The notes under the pieces are model-generated. The model made no database searches. It was not told the DNA's origin and was given only the letters and a program-made list of their open reading frames with translations. Both the position numbers and the translations under genes were made by a program. Positions 54,413 to 64,000 of a DNA stretch of 64,000 bases are shown piece after piece (position 1 is the first letter of the stretch; the number at the start of each line of letters is the position of its first letter). This DNA is from Bathynomus jamesi (taxonomy: Eukaryota > Arthropoda > Malacostraca > Isopoda > Cirolanidae): positions 210,001 through 274,000 of the forward strand of contig JAJOZX010003208.1 of the NCBI GenBank assembly GCA_023014485.1, in the 5' to 3' direction.

Positions 54413-56062
54413 GAAACCTGGTACTGACCCCGCTCGTTGGTCTCTATTCTCGCGGAGGTCGGGCTCGTGGCCCCGCCTCTAGATTTGATTTAAGAGACAG
54501 TTGTTTTCTTAAGTTCTTCATCTCACACAGTCAGCTCGTTTGGGATTCTCCTGAACCAGGTGTGTAGTCTTCTTTTGAAAACTTCCATATCGATATTGGT
54601 GGCAGGGACGCGGGAACATGGGGCGGGGGCTACGGGGGCGGCTGCCCCGACAATTTTCATAGTAGCCATACACTATACTGGCCAAATCATTCTACGCAAG
54701 CAAAGAATTGACATAAATTCTCGTTAGTTTTCTGGTTAGGCACCTAAAATTTATTATTCAGCAGTACTTCTCTAATTTGTTTTATAATTATTCTCTTTTG
54801 CATAACTTGAACATTTTGCCTTTTTGGCCTTTTTGGTGAGGAGGCAAGCCTTTTGTCTTCGTTTTCAGTTACCTTTGGCCTTTTTTGCCATTAGAAAACC
54901 TGGCAGCCCTAATCAACAGTCTTAAATACAATTGTAATCAACTAATGTCAAACATGTTGCAGCAACCTTAACCGATAAACGCTTTGAAAATGAAAAGATC
55001 TCAGCCGACTCTTTTGGTATTTGTGAGTATATCCTGTTATTATTTTTCTTTTTTGCACTAGGTACCTAGTTTATGTTAACGAAACGTCATCGAGAGACCT
55101 GTTTTATTAAACATGAGAAAATATTGAGTAGCTAAGAGCCACGTAGACCAAATCAGGGCACCCAGTTGGTTCAAATCTTATATTCATCCATACGCATCTC
55201 CCGCACACACTCACAGGCCAACCAACTTCACCTTCAAATTATATGCCAATGTTATTCCTATTCTTTCACAGTGACAGATATTCTTGTAGATTGTCGAAAT
55301 AAATTGCAAATGAAATTTAAATGTGAAATCTATGCAAAATAACGTAAATACGCAGATTGAACAAGGAACATATATTTATCAAATCGATGGACATGGGACA
55401 AGATCTATATGAAACAGAAATGTAAGAAAATATGGACTTTTGTGTATGGTGTAAATTACAAGTAGCAGGGACGCGAGAACATGGGAGAGCGCGGGGGCGG
55501 CTGCCCCGACAACTTTAAAACCGTGGGGGCGGTGCCCCAAACGGTCGGGATCTCGACCCCCAACTTCAGAATACTTGCTGCACCATCGATTCGTCATGTT
55601 TCTAATTATTTTGGGAAGCTGGTTAAATAGCCTTATAGCCTTGGTCCTCTGACAATAAAACTATTTTCCTTCAAAGTTGAGGATATCCCTCGTCTGTCCT
55701 TCAGTTCGAACACTAGTACAGTATACACATTCTACCTTTCCTATTTTCCAGTGTTGTTTGGTTGGTTATCGGGTTCAGTTGAGATACGGCACTAGTTTTC
55801 TCTATTATTTTCCATCTGTATATTATGGTGTACCTCTCTCTTCTTCTTTCCGGGGAATATTGACTTGATTTATGTAATCTTTCCCAATAATTTAGTTCTC
55901 TGCATCCATTGATCTTGGCTGTGGAATTTCTTTGAATTTATTCTAACTGATTAATTTTTCTTTTCTATAATTCCGTTTTGGTATCATCAATGTTTTCAGC
56001 AAAAGAGAATCCTTCCATTCTCGTCTCATCTTTTAAAAATTCTTAATATCTATCCCATTATT
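54413..56062 (-). mobile_element. LINE-A copy 6, split by a hAT-like element
   Basis: Minus strand. The 3' part (54413-54602) lies after (TA)n 54367-54412. The other part (55581-56062) carries decayed LINE-A C-terminal sequence, such as LFNQLPKIIRNMTN read from 55620 downward. The two halves fit across the insertion. The 5' end fades into (CT)n at 56062-56080, which corresponds to a CT-rich spot of LINE-A (TTCTCTTTGCTCTG in copy 5). Confidence 0.7.
54603..55580. mobile_element. hAT-like insertion with GC-rich end repeats
   Basis: The left end CAGGGACGCGGGAACATGGG continues GCGGGGGC...GGGGGCGGCTGCCCCGAC. A second direct copy of this block lies at 55467-55515 (CAGGGACGCGAGAACATGGG). The right edge is near 55580 (ACTTGCTG). 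CAGGGACG ends and GGCTGCCCC motifs are typical of hAT families with ZMYM1-like transposases. The two direct copies may mean two nested insertions or a duplicated end. The interior is non-coding. Confidence 0.5.
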
Positions 56063-56079
56063 CTCTCTCTCTCTCTCTC

Positions 56080-56536
56080 TGACCGGATGTCAGTTTTTCA
56101 ACATCTGCGGATGCGGATATTTAGTTAATCTATCAATATAATATAGAATTATGAATATATGACATAATTTTTCAAATTTCGTGATATTACTATTATGGCA
56201 GGCAATGCATAAGAATTAAAATTAATATTAATGTTTTCATTATGATAAAAATAGTAACTTTCTCAAGAGTTTCAGCCACAGAAAATTCAATGAAACAAGT
56301 TTCATTCAATTTTCTGTGTTACCAGATATTTATATTTTGAGGTTTATATATTTGTTTGTTCGTTAATAATTAATACTTTACATGAAATGTGCATGACTGG
56401 GCCTTATAAGCTACTTTATAAGCTAATTTAATTGTAAATTGCATAATTTATTAGAGGTAATATCCGCATAACATCCGCAGTCAGAAGTGCGGATGCGGAT
56501 GTTAAAAATGATGCGGATATCCAGTCCACCACTAAT
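56080..56536. mobile_element. possible MITE with GATGCGGAT motifs
   Basis: The left side has CAACATCTGCGGATGCGGAT. The right side has CCGCATAACATCCGCAGTCA, GAAGTGCGGATGCGGATGTT and GATGCGGATATCCAGTCCAC. The ends look hAT-like but do not pair cleanly. AT-rich interior, non-coding. Confidence 0.4.
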
Positions 56537-56709
56537 ATATATATATATATATTAGGGTTGGGCAGGGCCGGCCCTAGCAAATGCGAGACCCAATTCGAGA
56601 TTTTTAAAGTGGGGCCCTAAGGTTAAAGTTACCTACCCATAGTGGGTGCATGCTCACTGAAAGAAAAGAACAATGATTCAACAACAAATATCATTTATTT
56701 TGGATGTGA

Positions 56710-58220
56710 TCACAAGGAAACCTTTCTGGCTTTCATAGTGGCAAATTCGGCAATGAGGTCTGTATAGTTACAGTTTCTCGCAATGTCGTTTTCAATGGAG
56801 AGGATCGCCAGATTAATGAGTCGATCCTGCAGCATCGTCGACCGTAAATACGTTTTTATTAATTTCAACTTTGAGAAACTTATTTCCCAAGATGCAACAG
56901 TAACTGGAATAGTCAGTAGTATTCGCAATGCAGTCGTGAAATTTTGGAAATCCACAGAATGACTGTTCAAAGTGATGAAGCCCAATGTCTTCAGTGGATC
57001 ACTTTGTATATCTTCTGGAAGAATTGGTTTCAATGCTTCCACTTCCTCAGCAAGCATGAATCCATCAATGTTGCGGTCTTCTCCATCAGTCAGTTCAAGT
57101 TCGAGATCTTTGCTGTGCTTACGTAGTACTGTCTTGGACATCTTTGTGAACATGTACATCTCTTTGGCATCTGTTACAGTACTGCTCCTGTGACTAATGT
57201 CAGGTGTGCAATCAAAGATCACAGAGAAATATTTGCCATTTTAATTCTGTGTACAATGGTTGCTCGAACTTTGTTGCCCATGAGCGAGATATGTTCATTC
57301 TGGATACGTTTTCCCAGGTAATGATCATGAATTTCGTTATTGACTATTCTTCTAAGATGGTCTTGCATGACGGGATCACATCTTGAGATAAACTCAACCA
57401 GTCCAAGGAAGTTGCCATTATTCCGTCTGAAGATTGTATCTACTGATCCTCGGAATGCCATGTTGTGTTCAGCGAGGTACTGTACAATGGCGAGGAGGCG
57501 CTCAAACACATTTTTCCACCTAAGCTTCTCCGTATTGATTCGTTCCTGACTGAGTTGATCCACAGTGCAACTTTTGATCAAACGTTGTTCGAGTTCCATC
57601 CATTGGAAAGTCGCCTTCAGATGGCCCTGTGATCTTTCGTGTTCAGACAGTCTGGAACTAGTATTCACCCAGTCAGAATCCTCCACACCCCAAGGCATTG
57701 TTGGATTTTCCCAGTAACTTGCAACAGAAACAAAATATCCGATTCTTAGAGATTGAATAAATCAGCCATTTCCGTATACCAACTTCTCCATTTTCCATCC
57801 GTCTCTTGGAATGACTTTTTGAAAACTTGCGGCCATTGTAATCTCTGGGAAAGTTATAGTCTTCCTCACACTGTGGTGGGCCTTTACTCACTAGTAAATC
57901 TCTGACTTTTGTCTGACAGTTTCCGACCATTGACCTGGGTCTTTGAGTGCATCTAGAGGCTGATTTTGCAGAAGTGGAGTCTGATCCATGGATTCTTCTT
58001 CCCTCTGGATATCACTTTCATCTATCAAAGCTGATGATGATGCACGTGACGGCGCAGGCACATCTTGTTCAGTTTCAGCCTGTGGATCGCGTTTCTCTAG
58101 AAATTTTTCAAGTGACCCATACATACGCTCAAGTTCTGATTTCCGCTTCGCTTCATGTTGTCTCTTCTGGTGACCGCTGAGATATTTCCGAGCAGTATCT
58201 CGCAATCTCTTTGGAGGCAT
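56710..58220 (-). pseudogene. hAT transposase, TTF/ZMYM1-like, core deleted
   Basis: N-terminus 58220-57891: MPPKRLRDTARKYLSGHQKR, then an acidic stretch. 57930-57673: VSKGPPQCEEDYNFPRD and IFCFCCKLLGK, the TTF-type zinc finger. 57698-57219: DWVNTSSRLSEHERSQGHLK, then the DUF4371-like NMAFRGSVDTIFRRNNGNFL. 57222-56710: start VIFDCTPDISHRS, then a jump to the C-terminus TYLRSTMLQDRLINLAILSI, the hAT dimerisation motif. The segment between, with the other DDE residues, is missing. Frames overlap by one-base shifts. Confidence 0.8.
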
Positions 58221-58358
58221 CACTGTCAGTCGATATCTGAAATATAACAAAATATATAATTAATACGGAATACTATTGTATATGAATACTACTGTATATG
58301 AAGTTATTATTACAAGCCGTATTTAATTTACCACTCAAAACCAAAATATTTTTTTATA

Positions 58359-59674
58359 CGGGGCTCCAATAAACCTTACAAAAGAATTTAATCCTGCATT
58401 TAATGAGAAACAATTAAAACTTGGTGTTCCCGCCATTGGCTTCCAAGACAGCCTGAATTCGCTTTGGGTAGCTTGCCAAAAGTGACGTGAATAGATCTTG
58501 ATCGTTACGCAAATTTGCTAAAACAGTTTCAATGTGTTGCGTCATTGTATCCTTCGAAAATCGATTTGCTGCATGTTCTTGAAACAAGAAACATTCAACC
58601 TTGTCCTTTATAACTGATCCAATGTGTTCACAGACGTTCAGGTCAGGAGAATTTCCTGGCCATTCTTCATTTCCAAAGAAATCGATCTCATGGTTCCGCA
58701 ACAACTGTTGAGTGGCTAATGCCTTAAAGCAGGGGGCCTTATCGTGCAGAAGTGTGACCTGATCGACATCCATATTATTGTTTGGGTTTCTTAGAAAAGG
58801 AATGACATGCTGGGATAGAATAATATCACGAAAATACTGTCCATCCAAACTCTGACCATTTGGCTTCAGCACCCACATAAGCTTCTTTGCAGTGAACAAA
58901 ACAAACATACCAACACAGTCTGGACTTTTTAATAATTCGCGATAATGTTCATTGTCATCGATTTCATCTGGTGGGTGTTGTGGCTCACACTCGATCATTT
59001 TGGTAGTTAGGCCGACGTATTACGTAAACAAAAAATTCATCGGAAACAGCTAAATGCATGAAATCATCCACATCCCAATCTTCAAGATAATGGGCAAATC
59101 ACATTCTGTCATCGGTGTTGATTTTTTCTTGGCTTTGGAAGTTCATGCCAAGGCTTTAAACCTTGCCTATGACGGTACAGTCGAATGATCTCACCACTAA
59201 CGATCTTTCCTCTCAACACTTCGATCTCTCTAGAAAGTTTAGCACAGCTGTTTTTCCGCTTACGCGTACCGCTTTCAATGATGTCCGTTGTTTCCTGAGA
59301 GAGTGGCAAATTTGGGCGCCCAGATTTGGTTGCATCCATTTCACATTCATCCAAAGTTTTATTCCAATTTCTTTTGACGAAGTCCTCACTTCTTCGCAAC
59401 TTTTTGGCAACCCATGAACGTGTTATAAAGGTGGCTCCAGCATTACGAGCTTCCCGAAATGTTATTGCTCGTATGCGATCTATCACACGTTGCCTCTCCG
59501 AATCACCAATTAATTGAGAAGCCATTATATTATCACTTTATCAGCTAGAGTAATTTTAATACCTGCAATAAATAAAGAATTTTATATATTTTTATAATCA
59601 CTAAAGATTATTTCGATATAAGTAAACATGTAAACTGCGAATGGGGGGGGGGGCTAAGGTTTTTTGGAACCCCT
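58359..59674 (-). mobile_element. DD37E Tc1/mariner-type transposon nested in hAT 1
   Basis: Ends CGGGGCTCCAATAAACCTTA and, complemented from the right, AGGGGTTCCAAAAAACCTTA, with TA on both sides (58357-58358 and 59675-59676). A run of 11 G lies inside the right end (59643-59653). It encloses a nearly complete minus-strand transposase. Confidence 0.8.
58414..59525 (-). pseudogene. DD37E transposase, one or two lesions
   Basis: N-terminal frame 59525-59109: MASQLIGDSERQRVIDRIRA with helix-turn-helix regions (FITRSWVAKKLRRSEDFVKR). A short bridging stretch reads DDFMHLAVSDEFFVYVIRRP and holds the first catalytic Asp, in another frame. The C-terminal frame 58998-58414 has the second Asp at residue 86 (LLHDKAPCFKA) and the Glu at 124 (SPDLNVCEHIG), 37 residues apart. 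It ends YPKRIQAVLEANGGNTKF. All three catalytic residues are kept. A frame change near 59090 and a stop near 59000 break it. Confidence 0.8.
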
Positions 59675-59687
59675 TACTGTACTCATA

Positions 59688-60066
59688 TGAAAATGAAAAT
59701 GAAAAGGTTTATTGGCAGACTATAGTCCATATGACAAATATTATTAATACAATGACAGTTCATATACTAAGGATAGAAATATATACAATTGATTAGAAAT
59801 AATACTGTAATGTCGAAGTTAAGTGGAGCTACAGACACGTTTTCGTACCAAGAAGTCCATAGCTTAGCGGATAAATGGCAGGACTCATGGATAGCTTGGA
59901 TGATCGGGTTGGTTGATTTTTTAATTCTTTGCGTTAGACTGTATTGAGCACGTCTTGTTACCTCCGGGAAGCTCGGGACATTGCGGGTAGCAAACATTTG
60001 CGAAGCTGAGCATCTCGGGGGTAATTTATGTAAGAGTCTAAAAGACCTGTTGTGCAGCAAATTTAG
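59688..60066 (-). pseudogene. LINE-E 3' end
   Basis: Minus strand: LHKLPPRCSASQMFATRNVP then SFPEVTRRAQYSLTQRIKKS, the end of an ORF2 from another non-LTR family common in crustaceans. 5'-truncated to about 90 codons. The tail at 59688-59706 is (TTTCAT)n on the minus strand. It lies within hAT 1, to the right of the DD37E element. Confidence 0.65.
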
Positions 60067-60464
60067 GGTTCTGCCAGAATATATATTTGCGGGGCTCCTA
60101 ATAGCGCGGGGCCCAAGGCAGCCGCTTTGCTTGCTTTGCCCAAAGACCGGCAGTGGGGTTGGGGGTCAAGTATTTACTTGTACTTGTACTTGAACTTGAC
60201 ATTTCACAATTAGTCGTACTTGTACTTTTACCTGAAAACCAACCCCCTCAAGTATTTTCAAGTATTTCTCAAGTGTTTTAAGTACAATGTAAACCTTTTT
60301 TCTCGCCCCATTTTAAATACTCAGCTGATGTATAGTTTTACGTAGTCATGTTTGTGAAGAGTAATGATCACACTTACAAAAGAGTTTGATGTATGATTGT
60401 GATGGCTTCTGTAATAATAAAACAACGGAAATGGCTATTTTAAATCTTATGGAAATTGCAAATA

Positions 60465-61930
60465 TAGGCGTTTGATGTAAAAGAAATAGACCATAATATT
60501 ATATTTAATAAATTATATTGTTACGGTTTTATAGGAGCAATCAGTGATTAGTTTAAAAGTTATCATCCAATAGATATCATTTTGTATCAGTAAACAAGTT
60601 TTTGCTCAACTAAAGCGCTTGTCAAACATGGTGTGCCACAGGGCTCAGTTCTGGGTCCACTGTTATTTTATTATATATAAATGAACTTCCACGTTCATCT
60701 GATATACTGAACTTCATAATGTTTGAGATGATACAACTTTCTCTTTTTCTTGCAAAGATGTTAATACAGCTAAGAATATATTTAATTCAGAATTCATCAG
60801 TGTAATGAAATGGTTGACCACCAATAAACTCTTCCTAAATACCAGTAAAACAAATTCATGATTTTTACTAATAAAAGAAATGTATATCTTGATGAACTTA
60901 ATGTTAATGAAATCGCTATAAAGGCGTGTACTGTAACAAAATTTCTTGGTGTAATGCTAGATAAGAATTTGCAATGGAGTGATCATGTAAATTATATCGC
61001 GAAAAAGATTTCAAGGAGCGTTGCTATAATGTTTAAACTTAGAAATGTAGTCCCTAAACAAGTTTTATTGAATCTTTATCATACTCTTGTTCTTCATTAT
61101 ATAACGTACTGCACCCTTGTTTGGGGAAACTCCGCTAACAACGCATTAAATGGTATCTTTGTCATCCAAAAACGATGCTGATTTCCTTGATCACTCTAGT
61201 GCATTATTTAAAGAGCTAAACCTACTAAAGCTCAATGATATAACCAAACTGGCACATTTTATTTTTATTTACGAGTAAGAACAAAATCATTAATTTACAC
61301 TGGGTAAATAATGTTTTGTAACTCATCAAGAAATCTACTCGTATCAGACCAGAATCAAAGCTTGTTATACCTCAATTTAATTGTCTTCATCTCAAAAAAC
61401 TACCCATTTTCATTGAATTGAAACTATGGAATGATTTACATGCCGATATAAAAAAAATATTGTGAATGTAAATTTGTTTAAAACCAAGTTGAAATCCCGA
61501 CTAATAATGGCATACTAGCAAAAATCTAGGATTAATGTCCATTACTATTGTTTACTAATTATTAATTTCTCGTGTGTAATCTAGTATTAAAAACACATTT
61601 CTTGGGATTGTTCAATTCTTATCTCTCACGTATAATATTGGTTTCTTTGTATGGTATTGGTATAGTGCCTTCAATAGTGACCTTGTATTTGTCATGTCAG
61701 TATGATTAATTTAAGATTAATACATGTTTTAACTATTAATAATACTTATTTACTTATTTATCTATTTATTATTATTAATTAATAACAACGAGCTGTAAAG
61801 CCTAAAGCTTAAGGGCCAAATTGAATAAAATAAATAATCGAGCTTCACAATTATTCATGTCATTGTAAATTGAAAAGAATGTATTTATTTTATTATCAAT
61901 AAAGGTTATTCAATTCAATTCAACTTTTCA
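60465..61930 (+). mobile_element. LINE-D copy (non-LTR), 5'-truncated
   Basis: Plus strand. Starts at the A-F-D block (AFDVKEIDHNIIFNKLY), then HGVPQGSVLGPLLF with a stop soon after, a decayed D-D box, and the clean frame 60858-61181 (LGVMLDKNLQWSDHVNYIAK, LYHTLVLHYITYCTLVWGNS). Decayed C-terminal blocks follow. It ends in a tail with AATTC repeats (TTCAATTCAATTCAAC, about 61905-61922). It differs from the other LINEs here and was inserted in hAT 2. Confidence 0.75.
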
Positions 61931-62256
61931 ACATATTTTTAGATGATATAGTGTATACGTTCTTCTGATAAAGATATAACGTGTTTATTGCTGATGTAAC
62001 CATGAGCCATATAATGTATGCAATACATAGCCCTTGTGAAGTGTTTTAATTTTTTGTGTATTGCAATAAAATGATCACTAAAATACGGAAATAATTTTTT
62101 TATTAATTTCTTTTGCAAGAGTACTTGTATGATACTTACTTGATCATTAAGTACTTGGAATTACTTGACCAAATTTCCTATATCAAGTACTTGTACTTGT
62201 ACTTGCAAATTCTAAAAGTACTTGACCCCTAAGCCTGATATATACATATATATATA

Positions 62257-62399
62257 TGATGAAAATAACCACAAAGGAAAAAGGAAACACAGAATGGTGC
62301 TCAAGCGCTTTAGTCTAATGACATCCTCAGGAATGTCATTAGACGAAAGCGCTTGAGCACCATTCTGTTTCCTTTTTCCTTCGTGGTTATTTTCATGAT
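62257..62399. repeat. inverted repeat with hammerhead-like core
   Basis: Arms of about 65 bp: GAAAATAACCAC.AAGGAAAA at the left and its complement at the right, sharing GAATGGTGCTCAAGCGCTTT and AATGACAT, with centre CCTCAGGA. The minus strand reads CTGAGGA-TGTCATTAGAC-TAAA-GCGCTTGAGC between pairing arms. This has the order of a hammerhead ribozyme (CUGANGA, stem II, GAAA, stem III), except GAAA is TAAA. Hammerheads are known in Penelope-like retroelements, so this may be two of their ends. Confidence 0.6.
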
Positions 62400-62454
62400 A
62401 AGCATTATTCACGTGTTACTTTCGTGAAATAATTTTCATGTATATATATATAAA

Positions 62455-64000
62455 TTTAGGGTGGTCCAAAAAATAAAATTTTGTAATTTTTTACCTCCAC
62501 ATGGTTGCTCCTGTTCCTATATCTATCAAACATCTCCATGCCAAATTTCAGCCTAATTGAATGATATTTACTGGTCGCTATGAATTTCATTTTACTACTT
62601 ATTTTCTAGTAGATTGATTTTCTGGGTTAAAAAATGAAAAAAAACAAGGGCAAATACTAGTTATTTGTTTGAAAACAGATTAAATCTCAAAGAAAACAGC
62701 TTATTTTTTTTAGAAAACAGAGTAACTCTTAAAGAAAACAGATTAATTTTTAAAGAACAAAAATGATATGTTTGATAGAAAATTATATTATCATTCGTTT
62801 ATAATATACATCATTACTTAGATTAACGCTTCATCACTGACTCCCTCGAAGACGATGAATAGTCTTGGCGATGTTTTGCTACTAATCGGAGGATGAATTG
62901 TTTCTGTTCTTCATCCTTCGTCAAAGCTGTATTGTATGCCTTGATAAGGGCGATACCCTTCGCCGAATCATTGGCAACTTTTAGGGTGATCACTATGCGT
63001 CGAAACTCTTGAAAGCAATCATTCTCTGTCCAGGAATTGGGATCGGTCCTCAGGAAGGTATCCTTCACTGCCTTCCTTACTTCTTTCTTTAACAGATTGA
63101 AGATTCCCCGGGTCCTTTTGGTGACCATTTCATACAAATTCAAATCTTCAATGTTTCCTTCAAGCTTCAATCGACCAGTAACAGTGGTATTCTCGTTACA
63201 TTGGAGGTTTACGATCATCTTCCGTTTGGTCTCGGCATCGACTCTAAGATCGAAGAATGCAAGGCCGATGAGATGCTCTCCAAGATACCACAGGTGCCGT
63301 TGAAGAGCTGTGGATGCTGCTTTGGAAATGGTCTGATTTGGGTACCTTTGCAAGATTTTAAGAAGCAGAATATCATTGAAAGGAGCGTTGATTCCGACGG
63401 GGGCCTCGTTCCAAAAACGTGCGTAGACCAAGGCGATAAACAGAGAGAGCTCGGTGAAATTCTTCGTCTCACGTACTGTCAGCTGTGGTTGATGCTTGAA
63501 CAGGTAAATTTTGAGGAGGTAGATGGCATTGGCAACCCAGCGTGCATGGTGAGTTGGTCCTGGAGCGCGGACCTTGACTTCTTTCTCATCACGGCACCCG
63601 AGGAAGGTGAGGCAGAGTCGTAGCAATTCCTCGTAGTCATCACGCAATTGTTTAGACTCCAGTGCCTTTATGAAGTACTGGATCATTTCCTCTCGAAGCT
63701 GGAACATCTTTGGATCTCTGAATAGGTTGTTTGAAGCCTTCATGAAGAAATCCTTCTGAAGTGATGGCCATTTTTTTGAAAACGTTTAAAGAGTCATTTC
63801 CGGGCCACCTGTGGGTCCAAAAAGTGCGTTGCAGGTGTTTGACAAAACGACTTCAAGGATATGATGTCGACAAACGATCCAGACAAGTTCCCTCCCTACT
63901 GCTTTTACAATCATGGTACAGGGTCCCCTGTGAAGGCCAGTATTAGACTCAGTTGTGTCAAATACGAGACCTTGGATCTCACCGCGAAGATTCCAGTCAT
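62455..64000 (-). mobile_element. unclassified DNA transposon, right part outside the window
   Basis: The left edge is probably AGGGTGGTCCAAAAAATAAA at about 62455, next to (TA)n. The interior holds a minus-strand transposase-like gene that leaves the window at 64000. Between edge and gene the sequence is AT-rich with GAAAACAG repeats. The partner end is not in view, so the superfamily is open. Confidence 0.5.
62823..64000 (-). pseudogene. transposase-like protein of a recurrent arthropod family
   Basis: Minus strand. The right piece reads GEIQGLVFDTTESNTGLHRG then VWIVCRHHILEVVLSNTCNA, an RNase-H-like pattern with acidic FDTT and a C-R-H-H motif. Near 63790 a one-base shift makes a stop. 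From there 63743-62823 is open (306 residues): MKASNNLFRDPKMFQLREEM, THHARWVANAIYLLKIYLFK, FWNEAPVGINAPFNDILLLK, LQRHLWYLGEHLIGLAFFDL, ending VMKR. I have seen F-D-T-T-x-S-N-T-G proteins of this kind, unnamed, in many arthropod and cnidarian genomes, which suggests a transposase. The N-terminus lies beyond the window. Confidence 0.6.

Larger units (their letters stand above)
56563..60155 (-). mobile_element. hAT 1: nested in hAT 2 with an exact 8-bp duplication
   Basis: Ends CAGGGCCGG (left) and, complemented, CACTGCCGG (right). Both flanks read GGGTTGGG (56555-56562 and 60156-60163), an exact 8-bp target duplication inside the hAT 2 terminal repeat. Length 3593 bp including later insertions: a DD37E Tc1-type element (58359-59674) and a LINE end (59688-60066). 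The minus-strand transposase is at 56710-58220. Confidence 0.9.
56553..62237. mobile_element. hAT 2: outer element carrying nested insertions
   Basis: Left end TAGGGTTGGG, continued after the inner hAT at 60164 as GGTCAAGTATTTACTTGTAC. The right end, complemented, reads CAGGCTTAGGGGTCAAGTAC. TACTTG/CAAGTA words fill both ends. Flanks are (TA)n, so the target duplication is hidden. No transposase of its own is seen; 60465-61930 is a LINE. Confidence 0.7.

Noticed and set aside
1..64000. Endogenous viral sequence
   Set aside because: No capsid, envelope or viral polymerase motif was recognised; all reverse transcriptases read are of the non-LTR type.

Overview
The window is eukaryotic, AT-rich and built almost entirely of transposable-element (TE) remains, microsatellites and foldback repeats. 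There is no operon structure or ribosome-binding site, and no complete host gene that I can recognise. The TE families (CR1-like LINEs, Tc1/mariner, hAT, pogo-like, piggyBac-like MITEs, 5S- and tRNA-derived SINEs), the very many (TA)n and (CT)n tracts and short TTAGG-like runs suggest an arthropod, most likely a decapod crustacean. This is inference; I cannot name a species.

Layout. 1-3.3 kb: mariner and Tc1 remnants plus two nested MITEs. 3.3-7.3 kb: the longest copy of a LINE I call LINE-A (minus strand, ORF1 with CCCH zinc fingers, ORF2 with endonuclease and reverse transcriptase), interrupted by a Tc1 derivative. 7.4-12.4 kb: a mariner deletion derivative, a 3-kb CACTGGG-ended DNA transposon with a two-exon transposase-like gene, and a DD41D rosa-type mariner. 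12.4-19 kb: sparse sequence with MITEs, a foldback, a 5S-derived SINE and LINE scraps. 19.2-25.7 kb: a LINE-A copy split by a head-to-tail chain of three copies of a second CR1-like LINE (LINE-B), each linked to CT- or GT-rich tracts. 25.7-28.3 kb: hAT-like MITE, large palindrome, pogo-like MITE, LINE-A fragment. 28.3-38 kb: TE-poor, with foldbacks, a LINE fragment and one candidate host first exon (minus strand, 36995-37237) below a CRE-like site. 38-44.5 kb: dimeric tRNA SINEs, one split by a foldback, a DD34D mariner, a pogo-like element, a 5S-SINE pair and a MITE. 44.9-56 kb: three more LINE-A copies carrying hAT and piggyBac-like insertions, a CGGBP1-like hAT remnant, a tandem repeat and a foldback. 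56.5-62.2 kb: a nest in which one hAT sits inside another with an exact 8-bp target duplication and itself holds a DD37E Tc1-type element and a LINE tail. 62.3-64 kb: a hammerhead-like palindrome and an unclassified transposase running off the window.

The sequences do not form a pathway; what links them is insertion history. LINE-A ends are joined to (TA)n and LINE-B tails to (CT)n, so the two LINEs look microsatellite-associated, and the LINE-B chain lies at the native CT-rich tract of LINE-A. Nearly every coding region is broken. The best preserved are the 592-residue LINE-B reverse transcriptase, the CACTGGG-element gene (one C-terminal frameshift) and the DD41D transposase (one frameshift).
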